A stretch of 64,000 nucleotides of DNA. It comes from Bacteroidota bacterium (GTDB lineage: Bacteria > Bacteroidota > Bacteroidia > Bacteroidales > UBA12481). The notes below the pieces were generated by a model, which saw only the letters and a list, made by a program, of their open reading frames with translations, ran no database searches and was not told the origin of the DNA. The DNA lies in contig JABHCC010000061.1 of the NCBI GenBank assembly GCA_018669475.1, forward strand, positions 1 to 64,000, written 5' to 3'. Positions within the stretch are counted from its first letter, which is position 1. Every line of letters begins with the position of its first letter. Made by a program: the position numbers and the translations under genes. Shown one piece after another: positions 17,611-27,501 of the stretch.

Positions 17611-18912
17611 ATGATCACAAAAAAAATTAATAACCTGGTATTAGCACTGGTTTTTCTGGCATTAGTATTTCCTGCCGGATGGGTGAGCGGCCAAACAAGA
17701 ACAAATACAATATCAGGAACAGTGAGAGATTCTATCACACAAATTCCTATTGAAAATGTCAATATAATTGTTGCTGGCAGCACCGGAGGAACTACAACAA
17801 ATAAGGATGGAGAGTTTATCCTGAATGACGTCAGATATCCTGCCTTGCTGTATTTTAGTCATCTTGGCTATGCCATCCAAAGCACTTATCTGAGCAAGCG
17901 TTCTAATAAACCCCTCAGCATTATATTGAGTCAGGAGCGCAAAATACTCGATGAAATAAGCATAAGAGGAAACAAACTACAGAAAGTTATTACAGAAGAT
18001 ACCCTGATTATTCTTGACTATGAATTAATCGAGGATGGCTTACTTCTTATTGGCAGTCCCTTTAAATTCAACAGACAAATTAATTTGTATCTAACCGATC
18101 CTCAGGGCAATCCCAAATTCTTTAAACCCTTGAAACAAGCCGGCAAATTGATTAAATATCCCGAAATCAGAACTCCTCTCCTGACTTTTCTGTTTAAGGA
18201 TTTCACCGGTAACATAAGGCTCCTAAGTAAAAATGAAGTGTTGGAAATAAACTATACTTCCGATTCAATATCACTCAATTATCCTGAATCATATACTGAT
18301 TTTCTTCAATTCGTATTGCCAATGAAGTGTGAAATGGCCGGAGCACTTTATTATCAGGTCTCCAGTCAGACAAAGAATGTAACTATGTGGCTTGAAAATA
18401 CTTATGCGGGTTCAAAAATGCTGAAAACAGTTATTGATCCCTTTGGCATGGGTAGATATATTAGCTTTGGCAACAAAGAATTTCATAAATATGTGGCTGC
18501 TCCGATATACAGAATAAATAATCATATAGCGATCTTTGATTTCTTTGATAATAATATTGAATTCTTCGACCGTCAAGGTAAATCAGTAAAAAGTGTGCCG
18601 ATGACCTTTCAGAATAAAACCCGATCTGAATTTTTAGGGCCTGATTATCAGGATATCGACCAGTATAACTTTACCCAACAGGTAGTATTTGACCGCCAAA
18701 CTCAAAAGGCCTATGCCTTTTTCAGACTCAGAAAAAGCGGAGTTCAAACCTTACGAGAAATAGATTTGAACACAGGAAAAATTGTTCGGATAATTGAAAT
18801 CCCTGATCTGCCAAACATTTCGAAACTTCAGGTTCATGATAACACTCTGTATTTTATGTACGACCTCAAAGTGTATCCGTATAATCGAACTTTGTATAGA
18901 ATGGCTATCTAA
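17611..18912 (+). CDS. CarboxypepD_reg-domain envelope protein, family A
   Basis: I prefer the ATG at 17611 (MITKKINNLV) over a TTG 21 bases upstream, giving 433 residues. A signal peptide ends near SGQ. Residues about 28-110 form a carboxypeptidase-regulatory beta-sandwich (ISGTVRDSITQIPIENVNI, then GEFILNDV). This is followed by LDEISIRGNKL and a C-terminal region of about 300 residues with repeated beta strands, possibly a propeller. The same architecture and closing pattern (a VHDNTLYFMYD-like strand then RTLYR near the end) occur at 21937 and 44811, so these three are paralogues. A C-run element precedes all three. Function unknown; surface or periplasmic. Confidence 0.72.
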   Translation: MITKKINNLVLALVFLALVFPAGWVSGQTRTNTISGTVRDSITQIPIENVNIIVAGSTGGTTTNKDGEFILNDVRYPALLYFSHLGYAIQSTYLSKRSNKPLSIILSQERKILDEISIRGNKLQKVITEDTLIILDYELIEDGLLLIGSPFKFNRQINLYLTDPQGNPKFFKPLKQAGKLIKYPEIRTPLLTFLFKDFTGNIRLLSKNEVLEINYTSDSISLNYPESYTDFLQFVLPMKCEMAGALYYQVSSQTKNVTMWLENTYAGSKMLKTVIDPFGMGRYISFGNKEFHKYVAAPIYRINNHIAIFDFFDNNIEFFDRQGKSVKSVPMTFQNKTRSEFLGPDYQDIDQYNFTQQVVFDRQTQKAYAFFRLRKSGVQTLREIDLNTGKIVRIIEIPDLPNISKLQVHDNTLYFMYDLKVYPYNRTLYRMAI

Positions 18913-18929
18913 ACACTCTCTACGAAGAC

Positions 18930-20150
18930 CTATAGCTGTCTGGCAAGTTCTCGTACTTTTTCCTCTCGCACAAAATCACGTGGCACCATTCTTATGATCC
19001 TGGTTCTGTTGTCATGATGCTTCCAAAAGATTTGTCCTTTTTGGTTTTGTATAGTTCCGTCCCGATTGAATTCTACCCTGCCGGATGATAAACTGAGTGT
19101 GGCAATCAAATCATCTGCCCGTGTTGGGGTATCTTTCTGGTCATGAAACACAAAAATAGTATCTGGCATTGAAAATAATTTTGAACCATGTGCTGCAGAA
19201 TCAATTTTTTCGTCAAGAGGATAGCTCTCTGTGGCAAAATAATACAAGAATCGCGAGCTTTTCATGCGCGAATCCCAGGTATAGATGCTGTCAATATTAA
19301 TGGTTTTTATACGCAACATCGATGAACTCAGTTGTTGGGTATATTGAATATCATCATAACCCTGCCATGCCTTCATCGTACGAAAACCCTCCTGCGCGAT
19401 AGTATTAGTATATAAACTGGCTAAAAAATGACGTAAACTCCCCTGATACTCTTTCTCACGGTTCAGTCTCCAATTGGTGGTTCTAAACCAGGACTTCGAT
19501 TCCCTTGAGGTAAAAAGAGCCACCCCCTCAAACGCATATTGATCTCCTAGCCTATTGAAGATATCATCCCCTGTATCCGACAGGTATTTAAAATAATCGA
19601 GGTAATAGATCAATTCATATCCAAGATATCGATTGCTAATTTTCAAAGGCTTTTTCGCCACTCCCACCAACGCATCTCCTTCGTAATAAAAGATCAGATC
19701 TTCAGGATTGCTAATCCGACATTGTCTGCTTTTGGGATCGCCCAAAAAGAATTCCTGAAACAATTTAAATCCATAATCCCAATCTGCCAGTTCAACCGAT
19801 TTTATAACCTCATCAAGTTCTACTTTCTTCACATCGAGAAGCACATGCAGCCTCAGATCCTTGTTATTTTCTACCACTACCAGAAGCTTTTGTGGTTCAA
19901 ACGACAAATGGCGTATCTCAAGGTTGTATTGTCCGGCTCTTATCCGTGGCAAAACAAAATTTCCATTAGCATCAGTAATTACACCCACCGATGTATAAGG
20001 AATGAAAACAGCTACATTAGCCAGGCCCTCACCTGTGGCCCCATCACACACCTGGCCATGTACTCTCCCAACCTGGGCATTTACCTGATTATTTATTATG
20101 AATGCAATGGCATAGAGAATTGCAAACAGAATCATTCGTCGATTTCTCAT
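18930..20150 (-). CDS. CarboxypepD_reg-domain protein, family B
   Basis: The start is taken as the ATG at 20150 (MRNRRMILFAIL), 20 bases after a C-run element. A frame extending to 20216 would put that element inside the gene. The 406-residue product has a signal peptide ending VNAQ, a carboxypeptidase-regulatory domain (GRVHGQVCDGATGEGLANV, then GNFVLPRIRAG) to about residue 110, and a C-terminal region with PEDLIFYYEGDAL and LGYELIYYLDYF. That combination recurs in Bacteroidota proteins of unknown role. It converges on the gene at 17611 with a 17-base gap. Confidence 0.72.
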   Translation of the reverse strand: MRNRRMILFAILYAIAFIINNQVNAQVGRVHGQVCDGATGEGLANVAVFIPYTSVGVITDANGNFVLPRIRAGQYNLEIRHLSFEPQKLLVVVENNKDLRLHVLLDVKKVELDEVIKSVELADWDYGFKLFQEFFLGDPKSRQCRISNPEDLIFYYEGDALVGVAKKPLKISNRYLGYELIYYLDYFKYLSDTGDDIFNRLGDQYAFEGVALFTSRESKSWFRTTNWRLNREKEYQGSLRHFLASLYTNTIAQEGFRTMKAWQGYDDIQYTQQLSSSMLRIKTINIDSIYTWDSRMKSSRFLYYFATESYPLDEKIDSAAHGSKLFSMPDTIFVFHDQKDTPTRADDLIATLSLSSGRVEFNRDGTIQNQKGQIFWKHHDNRTRIIRMVPRDFVREEKVRELARQL

Positions 20151-20170
20151 TTGAAGTGATATTAAACATT

Positions 20171-20190
20171 GGGGGGGACAGTTAAAGATA
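20171..20190 (-). promoter_or_regulatory. C-run leader element, copy 3
   Basis: On the minus strand this reads TATCTTTAACTGTCCCCCCC: box, ACTG, T and seven C. It lies 20 bases upstream of the ATG at 20150 and decides that start. No TTTG at the standard distance. Confidence 0.5.
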
Positions 20191-20276
20191 GAAATAATCA
20201 CAAAAATACCGGCCATTTTTACAGCATTTCTATGCCCTCATTATTTATAAGAGAAATTCACATCCAGCATTAATAT

Positions 20277-21725
20277 TCACTGTCCATCAGGATAGCCGGA
20301 GATATCATTATTTCGTACTTCTTTCAATTTGATTACTAATAAATCCTTAAAATGATTCAAAGTTTCAGCGTGCTCGGGTTTATTTGCGAGGTTGGTCATT
20401 TGATATGGATCTTTCATCATGTCAAATAATTCATAGCCTAAACTGCCATCTTCATTGTACGACATAAATGCCCACTCACGGGTTCTCAACAGAAATGATC
20501 GTCCACCCTGAGTAACCGTGAAAACCATATCCCTAACTTCTGCCTGCGGATCATCGATAGTTTTCACAATGCTTTTTCCCTGAATGTGTTTTGATGGAGT
20601 TAATCCCGCCAACTCTGCCACGGTAGGATACAGGTCAATTAACTCAACAAAGGAATTACATATGGCAGGTTTTTTACCCGGAACTTTTATAATTAATGGT
20701 ACGCGAACCGACTCCTCTTTCAGGCTCACCTTCATCCAAAAACGATGCTCAGCCAGATGAAAGCCATGGTCGGAGGTGAAAATAACAATAGTATTATCTT
20801 CTAATCCTTCTTCCTTAAGGGCATTCAATACTTTTCCAACCTGGGCATCCATATAAGAAACCGATGCATAATAGCCAGCTATCGCTTTCTTCTCCTGAAT
20901 TGGATTCATCTTTGCATTTACGCTGGTCACATAATTGATAGCTCGTTTGGGAATATCAGCCCAATCATCGTTATAGCTTATCGGAAAAGCCATTCTCTCC
21001 CAGGGAAATGCATCGAAATACTTTCTTGGGGCAACAAAAGGCACATGGGGGCGAACAAATCCAACTGCCAGAAAGAATGGCCTGTCTTTGTTCTCTTTAA
21101 TTAATTGAATTGCTTTTCTGGCTGTTTTGCCATCAGATAAAACATAATCATCTCCATCAGCTTTCACAATCGTCATCACATTCCCATCTGCAATAGGCTT
21201 GCTGCCATCCGGATTATTCTGAACCAGCTCACCATCTCCTGGTGCCTGAAACTCCGGGGCTTTGCTATTATATCTTTCATCCCATGAGAGAGAGTCGTCT
21301 TCACCATTAGTTCCTAAATAAATTCCTTTAGGCACAGGCATATGGTAAATTTTGCTTACCCGCATCGATTTGTATCCCTTTTCCATGAATAATTGAGACC
21401 AGCTTTTCCTGTCTCCAACATTTTCTCGTCCACTTATATATCCAAAAGTTTTTGTGGCATGCGGATAATAGCTAAACATTAGTGAAGCCCGGGAAGGCCC
21501 ACAAACCGGATACTGACAATAAGCACTTGTATACTGAACACCCTCAGAGGCAAGTTTATCAATATTTGGTGTAAAGCATGCTTTATTTTCATATGACGAA
21601 AGAGCTGTGGCAGTTAAGTCATCAGAAATAATAAAAAGAACATTAGGCTTTTCCTGAGCATGCAATGTCATCACCAAAAAACCCAATAACACAAATACCG
21701 CTAATGATGGTTTATTCTTTAACAT
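20277..21725 (-). CDS. Sulfatase of the iduronate-2-sulfatase-like S1 group
   Basis: The ATG at 21725 (MLKNKPSLAVFV) is chosen over a longer frame whose extra residues precede the signal peptide. The product is 482 residues with a signal peptide ending LHAQ. Metal ligands are Asp35/Asp36 in FIISDDL and the SDHGFHLAEH segment. The formylglycine motif is CGPSR at Cys75, matching CxPSR, so activation would need an anaerobic (anSME) or FGE maturase, which is not in the window. It hydrolyses sulfate esters, probably on glycans, in the periplasm or outside. Nearby fucose genes suggest sulfated fucans, but this is inference. Confidence 0.88.
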   Translation of the reverse strand: MLKNKPSLAVFVLLGFLVMTLHAQEKPNVLFIISDDLTATALSSYENKACFTPNIDKLASEGVQYTSAYCQYPVCGPSRASLMFSYYPHATKTFGYISGRENVGDRKSWSQLFMEKGYKSMRVSKIYHMPVPKGIYLGTNGEDDSLSWDERYNSKAPEFQAPGDGELVQNNPDGSKPIADGNVMTIVKADGDDYVLSDGKTARKAIQLIKENKDRPFFLAVGFVRPHVPFVAPRKYFDAFPWERMAFPISYNDDWADIPKRAINYVTSVNAKMNPIQEKKAIAGYYASVSYMDAQVGKVLNALKEEGLEDNTIVIFTSDHGFHLAEHRFWMKVSLKEESVRVPLIIKVPGKKPAICNSFVELIDLYPTVAELAGLTPSKHIQGKSIVKTIDDPQAEVRDMVFTVTQGGRSFLLRTREWAFMSYNEDGSLGYELFDMMKDPYQMTNLANKPEHAETLNHFKDLLVIKLKEVRNNDISGYPDGQ

Positions 21726-21898
21726 AATATTTTTTTCTGCATTTGAATTCGTTGCAGAAGATAGCAAGAAAAGTCCTGAGATTCTATTATTCCCGGATTT
21801 ACATCTGATCGGCTTACTTTAATTTGCTTTAGTTACATGCCAATTTCTTTGGCAAAGACTGATCAGACTGATGATTTCTTATATCCGGCAATTATGGC

Positions 21899-21917
21899 TA
21901 ACTTTAATGAGTCCCCC
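21899..21917 (+). promoter_or_regulatory. C-run leader element, copy 4
   Basis: TAACTTTA at 21899-21906 is followed by ATGAGT and five C (21913-21917), then TGACTAATACC. The run ends 19 bases before the ATG at 21937. This is the most divergent C-run (five, with a different preceding TGAG). Confidence 0.45.
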
Positions 21918-21936
21918 TGACTAATACCTAAAACTG

Positions 21937-23346
21937 ATGAACACAATGGTATCCATATTCAGGGTCTTTTTGATTTCTGCTTTCTTACTGCCGGGGCTGT
22001 CAATTAGTGCCCAAGTAAACATCACTGGAAACGTAACTGATGCCAAATCTGGCCTGTCAATTAAAGACACTCATGTATTCTCTGCTGACGATTTGACTGG
22101 AACACATACAGATAGTACAGGATTCTTTAGTCTTAGAATATCAGGTTTTCCTATCATTATATCACTTTCTCATTTATCCTATCACACAAAAGATATTCTC
22201 ATTTCTTATGATCCGGGAGGTGATTATGAAATTCGCCTGATTCCATTGATCATGCAAATTGACGAGGTCGCCATTACAGGAGCTGACTACCGTAAATATT
22301 TGACAGAGGACTTTTTTTATGTACGTGATTATTCTTTTACAAACAGGTATATATGGGTCACAGGTTACCCTAACAAGAATATCTCCCTTCCAGAATTACG
22401 AGTAATGAGCTATTCTGGTGAAACTCTGGCAAAAGTAAAAGTTGGTAAACAGCCTGAACTATTTCCGGATGCCTTTGATTGTGTGCACCTGATTGAATCA
22501 GATTCGATTTTTCAATTGTATTACAACGATGAGATTCAAAAGCTATATGCTCACAAGAAAGAAACGGCTTATAAGGATCTGATGTCTATCCAATACATCG
22601 ATACAAACAAAGCCATTTTGAGAGAAGCGGCAGGAGAAGAAAACATTGTAGAATATAAAAGTTTTAACTTCTCAGATTCTGTTACTAATGTTTTTCACGC
22701 ATCGTTCGATCAAAACCTTTTCAAGAATGCCGGGGAGGCCAAAAAATATAAACACGGACCAATTCCCAGTACTGGTGGGGGATCGCCAATGCCTCTTCCA
22801 ATTGAGATACAACTTGAAATGATAAAAGAACGAAGCCCGATTTTTGTCAATAAAAGCATTGAGGAATTAAAAGAGTGGATCCAAAGCACAACAGGTAAAC
22901 CTCCTATGGCTGATGGCAGTTTTCTTAGTACAACAACTGCTTTCACCAATTATGCTCTGAAACGACAAATACACAAGCCCATCGTTTCAAAATTATTTCC
23001 ATACGATACCTCATTTGTAATTTTCGAAGACAGAGATTTTTTACTGTGGATCTATGGAGAGGATTTGAAAGAAGTTGCCTGCTATGAAATCTTACTTCCT
23101 GAGAATGCATCCGACCTGAATATGATCCAGGATAAAACAACGCAAAGCCTTTACATTACTTATGGTGTAAATGGTCTCTATGAAGTTGCCGAAGTAAACC
23201 CAAGCTCTGGGGAAGTTCTGAAAATTAAAAGTCTCAAAGGTTTTGCCTTCGTTGAAAACATACAAATTTATAGGGGCCGTGTTTATTTCACACATCAATC
23301 CCCACTCGGAAGAAGAACAATGAACCTGTATTCAACAGCATTCTGA
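21937..23346 (+). CDS. CarboxypepD_reg-domain envelope protein, family A paralogue
   Basis: This 469-residue protein (ATG at 21937; 21946 is also possible) has a signal peptide ending SAQ and a carboxypeptidase-regulatory domain (ITGNVTDAKSGLSIKDTHVF) to about residue 105. It then shows IDEVAITGADYRKYL followed by strands ending RGRVYFTHQ and RRTMNLYS. It aligns in layout with 17611 and 44811. It is divergent from the sulfatase, with 211 bases between the two starts. Function not recognised. Confidence 0.72.
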   Translation: MNTMVSIFRVFLISAFLLPGLSISAQVNITGNVTDAKSGLSIKDTHVFSADDLTGTHTDSTGFFSLRISGFPIIISLSHLSYHTKDILISYDPGGDYEIRLIPLIMQIDEVAITGADYRKYLTEDFFYVRDYSFTNRYIWVTGYPNKNISLPELRVMSYSGETLAKVKVGKQPELFPDAFDCVHLIESDSIFQLYYNDEIQKLYAHKKETAYKDLMSIQYIDTNKAILREAAGEENIVEYKSFNFSDSVTNVFHASFDQNLFKNAGEAKKYKHGPIPSTGGGSPMPLPIEIQLEMIKERSPIFVNKSIEELKEWIQSTTGKPPMADGSFLSTTTAFTNYALKRQIHKPIVSKLFPYDTSFVIFEDRDFLLWIYGEDLKEVACYEILLPENASDLNMIQDKTTQSLYITYGVNGLYEVAEVNPSSGEVLKIKSLKGFAFVENIQIYRGRVYFTHQSPLGRRTMNLYSTAF

Positions 23347-23447
23347 AGGTGTTTATCAAAGCTGAAATTATGCCATGCAGATTAACCATCCAGCATCGGA
23401 TCCTTTGTTTAAGCAAAAATTTTACCAGTTCTCCCTTTTGATTTGAT

Positions 23448-24386
23448 TCAATTGTTTATATGCCGGGTATTTAGCCAGTCTAAAACTAAATGATAAACTT
23501 CTTCTTTGTTGATTTCGTTCAGCATCTCATGCCTTCCCTCAGCAAAGAGCTTGATGTTAAGATCTGTATGGCCTGCTTTTTTGAACTTTTCATACACAGC
23601 TTTAACTCCTTTTCCATCGTCTCCTACCGGATCATTTTCACCCGAAAAGATTAAAACAGGTAGAGTTAATGGTATTTTGTTGATGTTTTTTTGCTGGCTT
23701 ACGAACAGAATTCCTCCAAGCATATCTTTAAAAAACCCAATACTAAATATGCCTCCACAATAAGGATCTGCAATATATTTGTCAACCTGATCATCGTCGC
23801 GACTCAACCAATCAAACTTAGTTCTGTTTGGTTTAAATGCTTTGTTAAAGGCTCCAAAACTTAACTTGTCCATAAATGGAGACGGACTTTTGGCCGGATA
23901 AAACAGCATCATTAAGCGTGTAAGAAGTATGCCAACCTTGCCTAGCATTCCCGGGTCATCTGCTGTACCTGAGAATATCGCACCCTGAATTTCAGTATCG
24001 GCGGCCGTTAAATAATTTCTCACAATAAAAGATCCCATGCTATGCCCCATAATATAAAGGGCCTTGTCTTTGTGTTGCTCTTTGCTGTATTTACCTACCT
24101 GAGCAAAATCATTTACTACCCTGGCCCAGCCGTCTTTAGGAGCAAGAAAACCAACATTCTCAAGTTCTCCGGCAGTTTTTCCATGACCACGATGATCATT
24201 CGCATATACAGCGAAATCATTATCCGTCAGGAATCTTGCAAAGTTCTCATACCGACCAGCATGTTCAGCCATGCCGTGCGCAATTTGAATTATGGCCTTA
24301 ACCATGTGAGGATCATCTGGCAACCATTCGTAAACATGGATATTAATACCATCTGAACTGACTAGCTTGAATTCTTTTGATTGCAT
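23448..24386 (-). CDS. Alpha/beta hydrolase, monoacylglycerol lipase-like
   Basis: The ATG at 24386 (MQSKEFKLVSSDG) is preferred to an upstream TTG. The 312-residue product has the alpha/beta hydrolase core: HGMAEHAGRY near the oxyanion loop, nucleophile Ser in GHSMGS, Asp in FSGENDPVGD and His in EGRHEML. This matches the lysophospholipase/monoacylglycerol lipase family. No signal peptide is seen, so it should act in the cytoplasm on small esters. It lies 72 bases downstream of fucI on the same strand and may be transcribed with it. Confidence 0.88.
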   Translation of the reverse strand: MQSKEFKLVSSDGINIHVYEWLPDDPHMVKAIIQIAHGMAEHAGRYENFARFLTDNDFAVYANDHRGHGKTAGELENVGFLAPKDGWARVVNDFAQVGKYSKEQHKDKALYIMGHSMGSFIVRNYLTAADTEIQGAIFSGTADDPGMLGKVGILLTRLMMLFYPAKSPSPFMDKLSFGAFNKAFKPNRTKFDWLSRDDDQVDKYIADPYCGGIFSIGFFKDMLGGILFVSQQKNINKIPLTLPVLIFSGENDPVGDDGKGVKAVYEKFKKAGHTDLNIKLFAEGRHEMLNEINKEEVYHLVLDWLNTRHINN

Positions 24387-24458
24387 AGTGTTGTTGTATT
24401 GGGTTGCAGGTCGTCTTAATTCCAAAAATAAGAATAAAATAGGATCAGAACTACGTTT

Positions 24459-26240
24459 TTATGAATACAAAGGTCCGTAAGTTTCACAAGCCCGATAATC
24501 AGAACCCTCTTTGTTTTCACCATAGGCAGCCCATGCAGCCGGACGGAAAACTTTGTCATCATCTACATTATGCATGCTTACAGGTATTCTTAGCATTGAT
24601 GCAAGCGTAATCAGATCAGCTCCAATATGTCCGTAAGATATTGCACCATGATTAGCTCCCCAGTTTGCCATTACTGAGTATACATCTTTAAAAGCTCCTT
24701 CCCCATCCGTGCGTGGTACAAACCAGGTAGTTGGCCAGGTAGGATTGGTTCGTTTATCCAGAACCGCATGAATATCATCCGGCAGTTCAACTGTCCAACC
24801 TTCAGCAATTTGCAGAACAGGCCCGATTCCCTTAACCAGATTAACCCGAGACATAGTTACAGGCATTTCACCCTCTGTTTTAAACTGTGATGAGTATCCT
24901 CCTCCTCTGAAATATCCCCGGTCAGCCTGAGGCCATTTCGTTTTATCTAAACATTTCTGAGCTTCTTCTTCAGTAATTTCCCAATATGGTTTCATAGCCG
25001 GATTGCCCTCAGAATCCCTTTGCTGAGCTGTTGCATCAAGAGTAGTTGATCCTGAATTTATCAGGTGAATAATGCCATTCTTTGCAGTTCCTGCTAATTC
25101 TTTGCCTGTCACTCTTTTCACTGCATCCGGACTCCAATATGTACGAACATCAGAGAAAATTTGTGCTGTATTTGTCAGCAGGTGACCGAATAGCATTGGT
25201 ACGGCATTAAGGCTATCATTTTCAGTTGCAAAAATAAAGGCCTCCCGGATACCGTTCCAGTCGAATGAAGAGTTCAGAATAGCTTCCGGAAAATCCGCAT
25301 TCGGCTGGTAGTCTGTCCATTGACGCTGTCCCTGAAATCCGCCTAAAATGGCATTTCGTCCCAGGCCTTCTTCGCGGTGACCCATTTCAACCAACTTAGG
25401 ATTACCAACCATTAAATCACGACAAATAAGAGCAACTTTCACAACTGTTTCCCACTCATGTTGTTTGCGAGCTGCATCGACCTGATTTTCTGGCCGATTC
25501 ATATCTTCTCCTTCTTTACAGTTTTCTTTAGTCCATGCCAGAGCCTTTTGGTATTCTTCATTATCATATAGCCCCTCATCAATTCGTCTGAGGATTTCAA
25601 CCGACTCAACAAATTCGGTACGGATACCCAGGTAATCCTGAAAGAAATTGGTGTCAACCATAGAACCGGCTATACCCATTGAGCTGTATCCAATTGACAA
25701 ATAAGATTTGCCTTTCATCTGAGCAACAGCTAATCCTGACTTCACAAAACCCAGCACCTTTTCTTTCACATCTGCCGGAATTGAGGTGTCACCGGAATCC
25801 TGCACATCTCTGCCATAGATTCCGAAAGTAGGTAGTCCTTTCTGAGCATAACCTGCCAGGGCAGCTGCAAGATATACGGCTCCCGGACGCTCGGTTCCGT
25901 TAAATCCCCATACTGCTTTAGGCAAAAGGGGATCAGTATCCATCACCTCGGTACCATAGCACCAGGCTGGCGTAACTGTGAGTGAGACCCCAACTCCTTC
26001 TCGCTGGAATTTATCTGCACACATGGCTGCTTCAGCTACTCCTCCAATATTGGTATCGGCAATAACACATTCCACTTTTTCGCCACTTGGGAATCGGAGA
26101 TTCTCTTCAATGAGCCTGGCCGCAGCTTTGGCCATATTCATACATTGATCTTCTAATGATTCTCTGACTCCACGTTCCCGACCATCAATTACCGGACGAA
26201 TTCCTACTTTGGGTAATGCCCCGATTAATCTGTTTGACAT
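24459..26240 (-). CDS. fucI: L-fucose isomerase
   Basis: This 593-residue protein matches the full length of the FucI family (about 590). It starts [19 protein letters not shown] and carries [47 protein letters not shown] and [19 protein letters not shown], the conserved blocks containing the Glu/Asp/His metal site. It converts L-fucose to L-fuculose (EC 5.3.1.25; also D-arabinose in many enzymes) in the cytoplasm. The start lies 25 bases after the LacI regulator stop, so lacI-fucI form one transcript. Fuculokinase and aldolase genes are not in view. Confidence 0.95.
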   Translation of the reverse strand: MSNRLIGALPKVGIRPVIDGRERGVRESLEDQCMNMAKAAARLIEENLRFPSGEKVECVIADTNIGGVAEAAMCADKFQREGVGVSLTVTPAWCYGTEVMDTDPLLPKAVWGFNGTERPGAVYLAAALAGYAQKGLPTFGIYGRDVQDSGDTSIPADVKEKVLGFVKSGLAVAQMKGKSYLSIGYSSMGIAGSMVDTNFFQDYLGIRTEFVESVEILRRIDEGLYDNEEYQKALAWTKENCKEGEDMNRPENQVDAARKQHEWETVVKVALICRDLMVGNPKLVEMGHREEGLGRNAILGGFQGQRQWTDYQPNADFPEAILNSSFDWNGIREAFIFATENDSLNAVPMLFGHLLTNTAQIFSDVRTYWSPDAVKRVTGKELAGTAKNGIIHLINSGSTTLDATAQQRDSEGNPAMKPYWEITEEEAQKCLDKTKWPQADRGYFRGGGYSSQFKTEGEMPVTMSRVNLVKGIGPVLQIAEGWTVELPDDIHAVLDKRTNPTWPTTWFVPRTDGEGAFKDVYSVMANWGANHGAISYGHIGADLITLASMLRIPVSMHNVDDDKVFRPAAWAAYGENKEGSDYRACETYGPLYS

Positions 26241-26265
26241 AATTATTTTTTTAGTATTGTTATCA

Positions 26266-27279
26266 TTAACATGAGTTTCGTATAATCAATTCTCCTTTAT
26301 AAATCCTTCTCTCCATTACATATTCTTCACTATTCTCAATTTTTTCATATATCGTTTTAACTGCCCGTGAGCAAATTAATTCAATTGGCTGCTCATAGCA
26401 GGTAACTCCTGGTGTAGAAACTGAAAAAGCATCAGGATTATCAAAACTTACTAATCCCGGATCCTCGCCAATTGCGATGCCCATTTCATTCAGAATCTGA
26501 ATACTTTTAAGAGCAATACTATTGTTCGCAAAGAAAAGTGCCTCACAACCTTTATCAAGAGTCTTCAGTAAAGCTGGTTTCAGTTGTGATTCAAGTTCAT
26601 CATATCCGATCACTGAAACAGAACATGCATTTGATCCGGAAGGATGGTCAGCCATTCCAGCCTGAAAACCCTTTATCCGGTCGATGTTATTAGATAACAC
26701 ATCATCCAACACAAATGCACCAATCTTATCATAGCCCTTTTTCAGTAAATGCCTTGTCAATTGCAAGGCTCCATCATAATTATCGGCGCAGCAAACATCT
26801 TCGTCCACACCATCACAATAGCGGTCGATGTACACAACAGGTATGGGCTGCTTTTTCAATTCAAGCAGATAATCAAGACTATTTTTAACCGGTACGATAA
26901 GCATTGCATCCACCTGACGGGATAAAAAAATATTGATCAGACTATTCAGTTTATCAGGATTCTCATCCGAGCTTCCGAACATCACATGATAGCCAATTTT
27001 TGAGGCTTCGTTTTCAATGAATCTTGCCATTTTTCCGAAAAAGGGATTCGCGATATCTGCCACAATAAGACCAATAATCCCTGACCGACCTGTTCTCAGC
27101 CCCCTGGCAAGCTGATTTATCTGGTAACCCATCTCCCTGGCTTTCAGGATAACTTTCTGGGCTTTGGCGTCACTTATCCGATTCTCCTTGCTTTTTCCTG
27201 ATAAAACAAGAGATACCAGTCCAACAGAAACGTCAAGTTCCCTGGCTATATCAGCTAATTTGGTTTGTCTTCGAACCAT
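26266..27279 (-). CDS. LacI-family transcriptional regulator
   Basis: This 337-residue protein has an N-terminal helix-turn-helix (about residues 7-26: [20 protein letters not shown]) and hinge, followed by a periplasmic-binding-like effector domain starting [19 protein letters not shown]. The family responds to sugars. The gene is just upstream of fucI on the same strand, and a perfect 16-base palindrome of LacI type lies 43 bases before its ATG. It therefore probably controls itself and fucI in response to fucose or a related sugar. Confidence 0.93.
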   Translation of the reverse strand: MVRRQTKLADIARELDVSVGLVSLVLSGKSKENRISDAKAQKVILKAREMGYQINQLARGLRTGRSGIIGLIVADIANPFFGKMARFIENEASKIGYHVMFGSSDENPDKLNSLINIFLSRQVDAMLIVPVKNSLDYLLELKKQPIPVVYIDRYCDGVDEDVCCADNYDGALQLTRHLLKKGYDKIGAFVLDDVLSNNIDRIKGFQAGMADHPSGSNACSVSVIGYDELESQLKPALLKTLDKGCEALFFANNSIALKSIQILNEMGIAIGEDPGLVSFDNPDAFSVSTPGVTCYEQPIELICSRAVKTIYEKIENSEEYVMERRIYKGELIIRNSC

Positions 27280-27322
27280 TTTGAATAGAAAAGCAGCATA
27301 AAAGTAACAGAAAAAGCCATTA

Positions 27323-27338
27323 GCTAAAACGTTTTAGC
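27323..27338. promoter_or_regulatory. LacI-type operator palindrome
   Basis: GCTAAAACGTTTTAGC is a perfect 16-base palindrome with the central CG typical of LacI/GalR family operators. It lies in the 222 bases between the divergent LacI gene (ATG at 27279) and ABC ATPase gene (ATG at 27502). Binding there would fit autoregulation of lacI-fucI, and could also affect the ABC gene. Confidence 0.8.
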
Positions 27339-27501
27339 AGTTTTTAATTGAAGATTTTAGAAATACATGAAAAGGAGAAGATCACAATACATGATATCCA
27401 ATAACCATCGATATCAGGTCCTGCTTTATATGAGTAGCAATCATTTGAGTTGATTTATCTTTCTTCTTTTATATATCTTTAAAAAAAACATAATCCATTT
27501 T

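Noticed and set aside
18794-18997. 67-codon plus-strand frame at the end of the gene at 17611
   Set aside because: Shadow frame over a real gene, with no signal or domain.
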